NCBI RefSeq assembly: GCF_900218015.1 | Contig: NZ_UFQQ01000008.1 | Span: 124,001-188,000 of the forward strand | Direction of reading: 5' to 3' | DNA: 64,000 nt | Origin: Rhodopseudomonas pentothenatexigens | Lineage (GTDB): Bacteria > Pseudomonadota > Alphaproteobacteria > Rhizobiales > Xanthobacteraceae | Shown here: one piece after another, positions 52,298-61,397 of the stretch | Position numbering within the stretch: position 1 is the stretch's first letter | Layout of the letters: the number at the start of each line of letters is the position of its first letter | Notes under the pieces: generated by a model | What the model saw: only the letters and a program-made list of their open reading frames with translations | What the model was told of the DNA's origin: nothing | Database searches by the model: none | Position numbers and translations under genes: made by a program

Positions 52298-53854
52298 TCA
52301 GCCCTTGGCGATCGGCACCGCGATGAAGCGCGCCGCCGCGTCTGCGGTCTTCACCCGGATCAGCACGCTCTTCTTGCCGTCCTTGCTGGCTGCCGCCAGC
52401 GCGCTGCGGACGTCGCCGGTGTTGGCCACCGCCTTGCCGCCGACGTCGAGGATGACATCGCCGGTGCGCAACCCTTTGTCGGCGGCGGGTCCGCTCGGAT
52501 CGACGCCCGTGACCACGACACCATTCCGGCCGGCACCGTCGACTTCGCTCGCCGGCGCGACCCGCAGGCCGAGATAGGGTCGGCCGGCGTCGCGATCGCC
52601 GCCGCCATTGTCCGCGACCTTGTGGCGATCACCCGGCATTTCGGCGAGCGTCAGATCGATGGTCTTGGACTGGCCGTTGTGCAGCACGTCGAGCTTCACC
52701 GAAGAGCCCGGCGCCAGCGTGCTGATGGTGCGCGCCAGCGCACGGGAATCCTTGACCTCCCTGCCGTCGACCGCGGTGATCACGTCGCCGGCCTTGATCC
52801 CCGCCTTCGCGGCCGGGCTGCCGTCCTGCGGACTGTCGACCAGTGCGCCGCGGGCCTGCTTCATGCCGAGGCTGTCGGCGATCTCGGCGGTCACCGGCTG
52901 CACCTGCACGCCGAGCCAGCCGCGGGTGACGTAGCCCTTGTCCTTGAGCTGAGCCACCACCAGCTTGGCCGTCCCCGCCGGGATGTCGAAGCCGATGCCG
53001 ACCGAACCGCCGGACGGCGAATAGATCGCGGTGTTGACGCCGATGACGTTGCCGTTGGTGTCGAACGCGGGGCCGCCGGAATTGCCCTTGTTGATCGGTG
53101 CGTCGATCTGCACGTAGTCGTCATACGGGCCCGAGCCGATATCACGGCCGCGCGCCGAGACGATGCCGGCCGTCACCGTGCCGCCGAGACCGAACGGATT
53201 GCCGACCGCGATCACCCAATCGCCGACTCGCGCCGGCGCCTCGGCAAAATTGACGTGCGGGAAATCGGTCTTGCCGTCGACCTTGATCAGCGCCAGGTCG
53301 GTCTTGGGATCGGTGCCGACGACCTTGGCGGTGTAGACGGTGCCGTCATCGGTCGTCACCTGCACCGACTTGGCGTGATCGACCACGTGATTATTGGTGA
53401 CCGCATAGCCGTCGGCGGTGATGAAGAAGCCGGAGCCTTCGCCGGTGATCATCTGATGCCGCTTCGGCATGCCGTCGGGACTGCGGAAGCCGAACTGGCG
53501 CTCGAACTGCTGGAAACCCGGCGGCAACTGCATCTGGTCACCGTCACCATCGTCGCGCACCAGCGGCGTGACCTGGCGGTCATCGTCGATCTTGACCCGC
53601 ACCGAAATCACCGCCGGCTTCACCCTCTCGACCAGGTCGCCGAATCCGGCGGGCGCAGGTTTGCCGGCCTCGGCCGCGTAGGCCGGCGAAGTCAGCGACG
53701 GCATCTCGCGGCTGAGAAAGCCGGCACCGCCGAGCGCCACCACCATGCTCAAGCCCGCAACGGAGGCCAGCAGCGAAAGCCGCCGCGGCCTCAACACTTT
53801 TCGGATGTGAGCATCGTTTTGAACTGATAGGTGGTCGAAGTGGTCGCCTTCCAT
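52298..53854 (-). CDS. DegP/HtrA-type periplasmic serine protease
   Basis: A 518-aa envelope quality-control protease/chaperone. N-terminal signal anchor (LSLLASVAGLSMVVALGGAG), trypsin-like domain with the triad H156 (TNNHVV), D186 (KTDLALIKV) and S259 (NKGNSGGPAF), then two PDZ domains (about 285-390 and 420-515: AGIKAGDVITAVDG, KGLRTGDVILDVGGKAVA). The start MEGDHFDHLS is preceded by GGAGAC. Probably regulated by envelope stress. A second, inactive-looking relative is encoded at 60078-61043. Confidence 0.94.
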   Translation of the reverse strand: MEGDHFDHLSVQNDAHIRKVLRPRRLSLLASVAGLSMVVALGGAGFLSREMPSLTSPAYAAEAGKPAPAGFGDLVERVKPAVISVRVKIDDDRQVTPLVRDDGDGDQMQLPPGFQQFERQFGFRSPDGMPKRHQMITGEGSGFFITADGYAVTNNHVVDHAKSVQVTTDDGTVYTAKVVGTDPKTDLALIKVDGKTDFPHVNFAEAPARVGDWVIAVGNPFGLGGTVTAGIVSARGRDIGSGPYDDYVQIDAPINKGNSGGPAFDTNGNVIGVNTAIYSPSGGSVGIGFDIPAGTAKLVVAQLKDKGYVTRGWLGVQVQPVTAEIADSLGMKQARGALVDSPQDGSPAAKAGIKAGDVITAVDGREVKDSRALARTISTLAPGSSVKLDVLHNGQSKTIDLTLAEMPGDRHKVADNGGGDRDAGRPYLGLRVAPASEVDGAGRNGVVVTGVDPSGPAADKGLRTGDVILDVGGKAVANTGDVRSALAAASKDGKKSVLIRVKTADAAARFIAVPIAKG

Positions 53855-54089
53855 GACATGGTCTCCATCTGATCGATCGTGAGCGATGCGACCGAATATA
53901 GGAGGGCGACCTTACGGCGAGCTGTTCCGGATATTAATCTTCGGCAAGCTGCTATCACACGCACGCGAGCAAGCGACGGGAGACTTGTGCGGAGAGACGC
54001 TGAGAGAGCGACGATGACTTCGCTTCTGTCCGACAGATCACACGCGAGGCTGACGGCGCATGCGCTGGCACACGCCGCCTTCGGTTCGC

Positions 54090-54572
54090 TCAGCGGCGCT
54101 TCATCGAGACCGCAATCTGCCGCACGTCATTGCCTTGCGGCACGATCGTGACCGATTGCGACGCGCCGCGGGTCGCGACCGACAACGAGGCATTGAAGCC
54201 CGGTCCCGCCACCTGAGCCGAGATGCCTCCACCGCGGACCGTGCCCGAGACGCTGCCGGTGACGTTGCGCGTGGCCTCGCTCCAGGTGCCGGAAATGCGA
54301 CCACCGGTTTCTTCGACGTTACTCGAAATGTCGAACTTGTAGCTGTCGCTGGCGCAGGTCAGCTTCTGCTGCATCAGACGGCCACCGCCGCCGACCGCAT
54401 AGGAGGCACGGCAGCGAATCCGCTCGGCCGAGCCGTCCGACATCTGCACGCGTCCGGAGCCTGACCAATAGCCGGCAAGGCCGTCGAAGGCACCAGCGGC
54501 GTTGCCCACCGTCGGAGCGAGCACCGTGCATGCGAGTGCAGCGGCGAAAGGTGCAGCGTAGCGAATGGTCAT
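54090..54572 (-). CDS. Secreted conserved hypothetical protein
   Basis: A 160-aa protein with signal peptide to GNAAGA and GGAGGCCTGAC ribosome site. The mature part is beta-rich (FDGLAGYWSGSGRVQMSD, RISGTWSEATRNVTGSVSGT, SQSVTIVPQGNDVRQIAVSM), with two Cys. The AGYWSGSG start is common among Bradyrhizobiaceae exported proteins of unknown function. No catalytic motif. Single transcriptional unit near DegP. Confidence 0.75.
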   Translation of the reverse strand: MTIRYAAPFAAALACTVLAPTVGNAAGAFDGLAGYWSGSGRVQMSDGSAERIRCRASYAVGGGGRLMQQKLTCASDSYKFDISSNVEETGGRISGTWSEATRNVTGSVSGTVRGGGISAQVAGPGFNASLSVATRGASQSVTIVPQGNDVRQIAVSMKRR

Positions 54573-54694
54573 GTCAGGCCTCCGGAGAACGGACGATGGA
54601 AAAATGCTGTGTGAATCGGACATCGGCCAGCACGCGAGCGGAGAGAACACTCTTCAAGGCGACCGGTTTCATAACTTCCCGGTGAGCCGGTTCA

Positions 54695-54979
54695 TTATCC
54701 CAGCGAGAGGGCGATCACCGTGCCGACGATCACACCAGCGCAGGCGCCCGACAACACAAAAACCGAACCCCACAGCAGGAAATAACCGATCACTGCTCCC
54801 AACGTCTTGTCGAGATGGTCACCGAACATCCAGAACGAGGCTGCGCATCCGACCAGGACGATCGAGGCGATCGCCACCCTGACCCACAGCGCCCGGCGCG
54901 ACGCACGCACGACGAACCACGCGCCCCACGCCACGACGACGGCGAGCAGCACCCAAGCGATGATCAGACGGACAGCCAT
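54695..54979 (-). CDS. Three-TM small membrane protein
   Basis: A 94-aa hydrophobic protein with three helices (LIIAWVLLAVVVAWGAWFVV, VAIASIVLVGCAASFWMFGD, VIGYFLLWGSVFVLSGACAG VIVGT). No charged pore or known family seen. It lies between the secreted protein and the ABC importer, which is transcribed away from it. Confidence 0.6.
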   Translation of the reverse strand: MAVRLIIAWVLLAVVVAWGAWFVVRASRRALWVRVAIASIVLVGCAASFWMFGDHLDKTLGAVIGYFLLWGSVFVLSGACAGVIVGTVIALSLG

Positions 54980-55137
54980 GACGGTTTTCCAAGGTACAGA
55001 AGACGACCTATCCGGCGCAGTCGACGAACCGATGACGGATCGCCGCCGCAGCGGATTTGCACTACATTATCGCGTCATGGGCGCGCTGTGACGGCTTTTG
55101 TTGCTTACCGAATTACCCCTCCGCGATGTGATGGTGC

Positions 55138-56706
55138 ATGGTCTCGCTATCTGATCCCGCTCTGCCGACTCGGCCGGTGCCACTGTTTCGGGGCCGCAGG
55201 CTGTCCAAGCGATTCGGCGGCTTCACTGCCAACGAGGAGATCGATCTCGATGTTGCCGGCGGCGAGATTCACGCGCTGCTCGGCGAGAACGGCGCCGGCA
55301 AATCGACCCTGGTGAAGCTGATCACCGGCCTCTTGCAGCCGGACGAAGGTGAGATGACCTGGCGCGGCGCCCGCCTCATTTTTTCAGGTCCGGCGGAGGC
55401 GCGGGCGCGCGGCATTGCGGCGGTGTCGCAGCATTTCGCGCTGTTCGACAATCTCACGGTCGCCGAGAACGTCGCGCTCGGGCTCGATCGCCGGGTCTCG
55501 GTCGGCAAGCTGGCGGCGGAGCTGGGTCAGATCGCGCAGCGCTACGGCCTGCCGCTCGATCCCAAGCGCGAGGTATGGCGGCTGTCGGTCGGCGAGCGGC
55601 AGCGGATCGAGATCGTCCGCGCGCTGCTGCAAGACCCGCAGCTTCTGATCCTCGACGAGCCGACCGCCGTGCTGACGCCGGCCGAAGCCGACCGGCTGTT
55701 CGACGTGTTGGAACGCCTGAAGGCCGACGGCCGGGCGCTGCTGTACATCTCGCACAAGCTCGACGAGGTGAAGCGGCTCGCCGGCACGGCCACCATCCTG
55801 CGCGGCGGCCGCGTCGTCGGCCGCTGCGATCCGCGCCAAGAAAGCGCCGCCTCGATGGCGCGGATGATGGTCGGCAGCGACGTGGCGACACCAAAGCAGG
55901 CCCGTCATCCGATCGGCGACCCATCGCTGAGAGTCAGCGATCTGACGCTGCGGCCCGACGATCCGCACGGCGTGGCGCTGCGCGATCTTTGCTTCGATGT
56001 CCGTAGCGGCGAGATCGTCGGCATCGCAGGAGTTGCCGGCAACGGTCAGGACGAACTGTTCTCGGCGCTGTCCGGCGAGACGCCGATCGAACGGGCGGAC
56101 GCCATCACGATGGTCGGCGAAGTCGCCGGCGGACTGTCGATCAACCAGCGGCGGCGGCTCGGCGTCGCGTTCGTGCCGGAACAGCGGCTCGGCCATGCCA
56201 CGGTGCCGACGATGCCGCTCTCCGCCAACGCGCTGCTGACCGGCCATGCGACCGGCGGCCTGGTGCGGTTCGGGCTGATCGATCGCCGGGCCACGCAGGC
56301 ACTGGTCGACCGCGTCAGCGAAGCCTTCGACGTGCGCAAACCCGGCCGCGATCCGGAGGCGGCGCGGCTGTCCGGCGGCAATCTGCAGAAGTTCATCCTG
56401 GGCCGCGAGATCCTGCGGCAGCCGAAGCTGCTGATCGTCGATCAGCCGAGCTGGGGACTGGACGCTGGCGCGGCCAGCGCGATCCGCCAGGCACTACTCG
56501 ATCTCGCAGCGCGCGGCGCCGCGGTGCTGGTGATCAGCCAAGATCTCGACGAGTTGATCGAGATCGCCGATCGCATCGGGGTGATGTTTCACGGCCGGCT
56601 ATCGCCGCCGCGCGCCATCAGCGAGATCGGCCGCGATCAGCTCGGGCTGTTGATGGGTGGCTCCGGCTGGCCGCGGACGGAGGCACGCGATGCCGCTGGT
56701 GCTTGA
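55138..56706 (+). CDS. BMP-type ABC importer ATPase (double NBD)
   Basis: A 522-aa ATPase with two nucleotide-binding domains for a nucleoside/simple sugar-type importer. NBD1 has Walker A LLGENGAGKSTLVKLITGLL, Q-loop VSQHFALFDN, signature LSVGERQRIEIVRAL and Walker B LLILDEPTAVLTPAEA. NBD2 has a degenerate Walker A (GVAGNGQDELF) and LSGGNLQKFILGREI, as expected for this subfamily. It overlaps the permease start by 17 bp. Substrate is probably purine nucleoside or similar. Confidence 0.94.
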   Translation: MVSLSDPALPTRPVPLFRGRRLSKRFGGFTANEEIDLDVAGGEIHALLGENGAGKSTLVKLITGLLQPDEGEMTWRGARLIFSGPAEARARGIAAVSQHFALFDNLTVAENVALGLDRRVSVGKLAAELGQIAQRYGLPLDPKREVWRLSVGERQRIEIVRALLQDPQLLILDEPTAVLTPAEADRLFDVLERLKADGRALLYISHKLDEVKRLAGTATILRGGRVVGRCDPRQESAASMARMMVGSDVATPKQARHPIGDPSLRVSDLTLRPDDPHGVALRDLCFDVRSGEIVGIAGVAGNGQDELFSALSGETPIERADAITMVGEVAGGLSINQRRRLGVAFVPEQRLGHATVPTMPLSANALLTGHATGGLVRFGLIDRRATQALVDRVSEAFDVRKPGRDPEAARLSGGNLQKFILGREILRQPKLLIVDQPSWGLDAGAASAIRQALLDLAARGAAVLVISQDLDELIEIADRIGVMFHGRLSPPRAISEIGRDQLGLLMGGSGWPRTEARDAAGA

Positions 56707-57781
56707 GAGGCGCAGCGAGCGATCGGTGGCGATCGCGCTGCTGTCGCCGCTTCTGGCGATCGCGTTGACGCTGCTGACGCTGACGATCATCTTCTCCGCG
56801 CTCGGCAAGAACCCGGCCGCGGCGCTGACAGTGTATTTCATCACGCCGCTGACCGACGGCTATTCGCTTCAGGAGATCGCGGTCAAGGCTTCGCCGCTGG
56901 TGATGATCGCGGTCGGGCTGGCGCTGTGCTACCGCGCCAATGCCTGGAACATCGGTGCCGAAGGCCAATTGCTGGTCGGCGCGATCGCCGGCAGCGCACT
57001 GGCGGTGATGACGCACGGGACTGATCCCGGACCCTGGCTGCTGCCGGCGATGCTGCTGACGGGAGCGCTCGCCGGTGCCGGCTACGCCCTGATCCCGGCG
57101 CTGTGCAAGGTGAGGTTTGGCGCGTCGGAGATCCTGATCAGCCTGATGCTGGTCTATGTCGCCGGCCTGCTGCTCGATTATCTGGTGCGTGGGCCGTGGC
57201 GCGACCCCGCCGGCTTCAACTTTCCAACCACCGCCGAGTTCGATCCCGCCGCGACGCTGCCGCTGCTGATCGGCGGCAGCCGCGTCCACGCCGGCCTGAT
57301 CCTGACGCTGGTCGCGGTCGCGGCGGCAGCCGTGCTGCTCGGCCGCACCCTGAAAGGCTTCGAAATTCGCGTGGTCGGCACTGCCCCACGCGCGGCGCGG
57401 TTCGCCGGCTTCAATGCCGACCGCCTGGTGCTGACGACGTTTGCGATCTCCGGCGCCCTGGCCGGCCTCGCCGGTATCCTCGAGGTCGCCGGCCCGATCG
57501 GCCATCTGCAGCCGGACATCTCGCCGGGCTACGGCTTCACCGCGATCATCGTGGCGTTTCTCGGCCGCCTCAATCCGCTGGGCATTCTCGCCAGCGGCCT
57601 GTTCCTCGCCTTGACCTTCATCGGCGGCGAGCAGGCGCAGATTGCGCTCAAACTGCCGCAGGACATGACCGGCGTGATCCAGGGCATCCTGCTGTTCTAC
57701 GTGCTCGCCTGCGACTCGCTGATTCTGTACCGGATCCGTTGGCGCACGCCGCAACGAAAGGCGCCCCATGGGCCTCGTTGA
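56690..57781 (+). CDS. BMP-type ABC importer permease 1
   Basis: A 363-aa inner-membrane permease with about ten TM helices (VAIALLSPLLAIALTLLTLT, ASPLVMIAVGLALCYRANAW). YRANAWNIGAEGQLLVGAIA and the later SPGYGFTAIIVAFLGRLNPL are diagnostic of nucleoside/branched-chain importers. GGAGGCACGCG precedes the ATG, which overlaps the ATPase gene; the downstream permease overlaps it by 14 bp. It forms the heterodimeric channel with the 57768 product. Confidence 0.93.
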   Translation: MPLVLERRSERSVAIALLSPLLAIALTLLTLTIIFSALGKNPAAALTVYFITPLTDGYSLQEIAVKASPLVMIAVGLALCYRANAWNIGAEGQLLVGAIAGSALAVMTHGTDPGPWLLPAMLLTGALAGAGYALIPALCKVRFGASEILISLMLVYVAGLLLDYLVRGPWRDPAGFNFPTTAEFDPAATLPLLIGGSRVHAGLILTLVAVAAAAVLLGRTLKGFEIRVVGTAPRAARFAGFNADRLVLTTFAISGALAGLAGILEVAGPIGHLQPDISPGYGFTAIIVAFLGRLNPLGILASGLFLALTFIGGEQAQIALKLPQDMTGVIQGILLFYVLACDSLILYRIRWRTPQRKAPHGPR

Positions 57782-58685
57782 AGCGATTCTGCTGTCGATC
57801 GTCACCGCGTCGACGCCGCTGTTGCTCGCCGCGAGCGGCGAGCTCGTTGCCGAGCGCGCCGGGGTGCTCAATCTCGGCGTCGAAGGCATGATGCTGATCG
57901 GCGCGGTGTGCGGCTTCGCCGGTGCCTGGGCGACCGGCTCGACTGCGATCGGCGCGGTGTGCGGGATCACAGCCGGCGTAGCGCTCGCGGCGCTGTTCGC
58001 GATGGGGACGATCGGGCTGGCAATCAATCAGGTCGCCGCCGGCCTGGCGCTGACGATCCTCGGCACCGGCCTCGCGGGACTGATCGGCGCGCCATTCGTC
58101 GGAGAGCGCATCGCGGCTGCGCCGCATCTATGGCTGCCGTGGCTCACGGACCTGCCGCTGATCGGCAAGCTGCTGTTCGGCCAGGACGCCCTGGTCTATC
58201 TGGCGGTCGGGCTGATCACTACAATCGCCTTTTTGCTCGCCCGCAGCAGGACCGGGCTGATCCTGCGCGCGGTCGGCGATGATCCGGCTTCGGCGCATGC
58301 GCTCGGCTACAACGTCGCCGCGATCCGGACACTCGCGGTGCTGTTCGGCGGCGGCTGTGCCGGGCTCGCCGGCGCGTATCTGACGCTGGCCTATACGCCG
58401 TTCTACGCGCCCGGCATGACAGCGGGCCGCGGCTGGATCGCGCTGGCGCTGGTGGTGTTCGCCTCGTGGCGGCCGGGCCGGCTGGTGGCCGGCGCAGCGC
58501 TGTTCGGTGCGGTCTCGATCCTGCAACTTCACGTCCAGGCGTTCGGGCTCGGGTTGCCGTCGCAATTGATGTCTGCGCTGCCCTATCTTGCCACGGTGCT
58601 GGTGTTGGTGCTGATCTCGCGGGTCCGCCGCGGCGGCTCGGTGGCGCCGGCGGCGCTCGGAACAACGTTCGTGCCGGAGCGATAG
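57768..58685 (+). CDS. BMP-type ABC importer permease 2
   Basis: A 305-aa permease with eight to ten TM helices: EAILLSIVTASTPLLLAASG, ERAGVLNLGVEGMMLIGAVC, GDDPASAHALGYNVAAIRTL and PGMTAGRGWIALALVVFASW. The ERAG-LNLG-EG motif is the counterpart of the first permease. It overlaps that gene by 14 bp and is followed by the binding protein 80 bp later. Confidence 0.94.
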   Translation: MGLVEAILLSIVTASTPLLLAASGELVAERAGVLNLGVEGMMLIGAVCGFAGAWATGSTAIGAVCGITAGVALAALFAMGTIGLAINQVAAGLALTILGTGLAGLIGAPFVGERIAAAPHLWLPWLTDLPLIGKLLFGQDALVYLAVGLITTIAFLLARSRTGLILRAVGDDPASAHALGYNVAAIRTLAVLFGGGCAGLAGAYLTLAYTPFYAPGMTAGRGWIALALVVFASWRPGRLVAGAALFGAVSILQLHVQAFGLGLPSQLMSALPYLATVLVLVLISRVRRGGSVAPAALGTTFVPER

Positions 58686-58765
58686 ACGCTATCCACGAGA
58701 GTCGCGCGGCCGGGGCGCGGGGCTCGGAAACACGACGGTCCCCGACGGTGAAGCGGAGAATCGGG

Positions 58766-59866
58766 ATGAACAAGGCGATCATGACGGCGGCGCTGGTGCT
58801 GACGGCGAGCTGCGCCGGTCTGTCGCAGGCGGCCGCCCAGGACAAGCCGGACACCAAGCCGGGCAAGCTGAAGATCGGCTTCGTCTATGTCGGGCTGGTC
58901 GGCGATTTCGGCTGGTCCTATCAGCACGACCAGGCGCGGCAGGCGATCGTCAAGGAGTTCGGCGATCGGGTCGAGACCACGTTCCTCGAAAAGGTCGGCG
59001 AAGGCCCGGACGCCGAGCGCTCGATCGAACAGCTCGCCCGCGCCGGCAACAAGCTGATTTTCGCCACCTCGTTCGGCTACATGGATTCGGTGATCAAGGT
59101 CGCCAAGAAGTATCCCGACGTGAAGTTCGAGCACGCCACCGGCTACAAGCGCGAGGCCAACGTCGCGACCTATTCCGGTCGGTTCTACGAAGGCCGCTAT
59201 GTGCAGGGTACGATCGCGGCGAAAATGTCCAAGAAGGGCGTGCTCGGCTATATCGGCTCGTTCCCGGTGCCGGAAGTGATCTCAGGCATCAACGCCACGA
59301 TGCTGGCGGCGCAGAAGATCAACCCGGACATCAAGGTCAAGATCGTCTGGGTCAACTCCTGGTTCAATCCCGGCAAGGAAGCCGACGCCGCCAAGGCGCT
59401 GATCGACCAGGGCGTCGACGTCATCATGCAGAACACCGACAGCGCCGCGGCGATGCAGATCGCCAACGAGCGCGGCATCCGCGCCTTCGGGCAGGATTCC
59501 GACATGATCAAATTCGGTCCCAAGGCGCAGCTTACCGCGATCGTCAACAACTGGACACCGTACTACGTCTCACGCGTCAAGGCGGTGATCGACGGCAGCT
59601 GGGCGTCCCAGGATGTCTGGGAGGGCCTCAAGGACAAGATGATCCAGATGGCGCCCTACACCAATATGCCAGGCGACGTGAAGCAGCTCGCCGCCGACAC
59701 CGAGGCTGGCATCATCGCCGGCACCATCAAGCCGTTCGCCTGCCCGATCCTCGATCAGGACGGCAAGGAGGTCGAGTGCAAGGGCGGTGACCAGCTCGAC
59801 GACGGCCAGATCCGCGGCATGAACTTCTACGTCAAGGGTATCGACGACAAGATTCCGGGGAAGTAA
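58766..59866 (+). CDS. BMP-family ABC importer substrate-binding protein
   Basis: A 366-aa periplasmic binding protein. Signal peptide KAIMTAALVLTASCAGLSQA AAQ (a Cys in TASCAG leaves a lipoprotein possible). The body has LKIGFVYVGLVGDFGWSYQH, VGEGPDAERSIEQLARAGNK, TYSGRFYEGRYVQGTIAAKM and AFGQDSDMIKFGPKAQLTAI, the PnrA/Bmp fold. Aromatic residues in the cleft suggest a nucleoside ligand. Start follows CGGAGAA. It is the last gene of the importer operon. Confidence 0.93.
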   Translation: MNKAIMTAALVLTASCAGLSQAAAQDKPDTKPGKLKIGFVYVGLVGDFGWSYQHDQARQAIVKEFGDRVETTFLEKVGEGPDAERSIEQLARAGNKLIFATSFGYMDSVIKVAKKYPDVKFEHATGYKREANVATYSGRFYEGRYVQGTIAAKMSKKGVLGYIGSFPVPEVISGINATMLAAQKINPDIKVKIVWVNSWFNPGKEADAAKALIDQGVDVIMQNTDSAAAMQIANERGIRAFGQDSDMIKFGPKAQLTAIVNNWTPYYVSRVKAVIDGSWASQDVWEGLKDKMIQMAPYTNMPGDVKQLAADTEAGIIAGTIKPFACPILDQDGKEVECKGGDQLDDGQIRGMNFYVKGIDDKIPGK

Positions 59867-59911
59867 CGGCGCGAGGCGCGGGTGCGCAGAGCACAAGCGT
59901 TGCCCGAGATG

Positions 59912-60015
59912 AACGTCATACGAGGGCTTGATCCGCGTATCCATCGCGCGCGAAGCGGGCTTGCTACGACTTTGCGAAGACGATGGATTGCCGGATCAAG
60001 TCCGGCAATGACGTT
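59912..60015. repeat. 104-bp intergenic palindromic repeat element
   Basis: Bounded by AACGTCA (59912-59918) and TGACGTT (60009-60015), with an internal hairpin ATTGCCGGA/TCCGGCAAT (59987-59995, 60001-60009). This is the form of a multi-copy intergenic repeat I associate with Rhodopseudomonas and Bradyrhizobium genomes. It sits between two convergent genes and may serve as terminator or nuclease barrier. Confidence 0.6.
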
Positions 60016-60077
60016 GATGGAGACTGATGACACGCCTGTCCATCTGACACGCCTGCCCAACGTGCAGGCCTGCTCGC

Positions 60078-61043
60078 TCAATGCAGCCGCGGTGCCTTGA
60101 GAAACTTGGCGCGGTCGGAGGAATGCAGCACGACGTCGAAAGTCGCGCCGCCGCTGAACAGCGTCAGCGGCACCTCGACGCCGGCGGAGCCGAGCGACCA
60201 GACCTTGCGATAGAACTCGGCCTCGCATTTCACCTTGTCGCCAGCGACCGCAAGGATGACGTCGCCGGTCTTCAGCTCCGCCCGTGCCGCCGGTCCCTTC
60301 GGGGCGATACCGACGACCACGACCTTGTCCTCGATCTCGGTGGAATACAGCCCGAGCCACGGCCGCACTGGCTTGTTGGGACGACCGAACTTGCGCATGT
60401 CGTCGAGAACCGGCGGCAGCAGGTCGATCGGCACGCTCATATTGTAATGATCATTCGAGCCGCTGCGCTCGATTTGCAGTGAGCCAACGCCGATCAGTTC
60501 ACCGGTCGCGGACAGCAGCGCGGTGCCACCCCAATTCGGATGCGACGGCTCGGTGAAAATCGCGTCGTCGAGCAGGTATTCCCAATAGCCGGCGAATTCC
60601 TGACGCGCGGCGATGCGGCCGGCGACCGAGCGGGTGCGGCCGCCGACGCCGCCGATGATGACGCGATCCCCGGCTCTGGCGAGAGCGGAACGACCGAGCG
60701 GCAGCGGCGGCAGGTCGATCGGGCCAAGCGCCTGCACCAGGCCGAAGCCGCTCTCCGGATCGAAGCCGAGAGCGTGGCCCTCGACGACACGGCCGTCCCC
60801 GAGATGCAGCCACACGGTTTCGGCTTCGGTGATCAGATAGCCGATCGTCAGCACCAGGCCATCGTCGATCAGCACGCCGTTGCCGGCGCGCTCGGTGCCG
60901 AGCGTGCCGGCCGTATAGGCGTCGGCTGGAATGATCGCGTGCAACCCGACCACCGCCGACAGCGCGCGATCGAGATCGAAGCCGAAATCGGCCGAGCGTG
61001 GCCGGATCGCGGCCGGGACGTTCCATTCGGGGAGCGAAGGCAT
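60078..61043 (-). CDS. DegP-like protein with lost protease triad, plus PDZ domain
   Basis: A 321-aa S1C-type trypsin fold with one PDZ domain (about 230-315: GIAPKGPAARAELKTGDVIL). The active-site positions are replaced: TIGYLI has Tyr69 for His, PESGFGLVQ has Gly99 for Asp, and NWGGTALL has Trp171 for the nucleophilic Ser. It is therefore almost certainly not a protease. No signal peptide is obvious from the AGGAGACG-preceded ATG at 61043, so its location is uncertain. It may act as a scaffold, chaperone or peptide sensor. Confidence 0.88.
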   Translation of the reverse strand: MPSLPEWNVPAAIRPRSADFGFDLDRALSAVVGLHAIIPADAYTAGTLGTERAGNGVLIDDGLVLTIGYLITEAETVWLHLGDGRVVEGHALGFDPESGFGLVQALGPIDLPPLPLGRSALARAGDRVIIGGVGGRTRSVAGRIAARQEFAGYWEYLLDDAIFTEPSHPNWGGTALLSATGELIGVGSLQIERSGSNDHYNMSVPIDLLPPVLDDMRKFGRPNKPVRPWLGLYSTEIEDKVVVVGIAPKGPAARAELKTGDVILAVAGDKVKCEAEFYRKVWSLGSAGVEVPLTLFSGGATFDVVLHSSDRAKFLKAPRLH

Positions 61044-61397
61044 CCGGCGTCTCCTATTGCGCAACACCGCGTGCGACCGGAAATATCGGGGCCGGCCCTG
61101 CGATTTGCAAGCCGGCGCCCGTGCGCCGCAGGGACAGCGCAACACCGGACGTTGGAACCGTCGCCGTTTCGTCACCGCCGAAGTCCGATCCTGCTCCGTG
61201 CCGAACTGTCAGACAATCGCGCGTCGCGTGTCGCCGATCGGCAGCGCCCCAGCGATAAGTCGTCGTTAATTCCGCGGCTTCATAGTCGGCCCAGGCGCGG
61301 ACCGCGCCCGCCGGGTGTTGGGCCAGAAGCGGCGGACCGCTGCCAGCGGCAAAGGTTAACGGGACCTTTCCAGACCGGACGACGCAAGGTTGAACCG
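61044..61397. other. Divergent intergenic region, 354 bp
   Basis: Between the pseudoprotease and O-antigen ligase-like starts. The AT-richer segment near 61255-61290 and around 61355 (AAAGGTTAACGG) are the likely promoters. No gene is supported. Confidence 0.6.
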
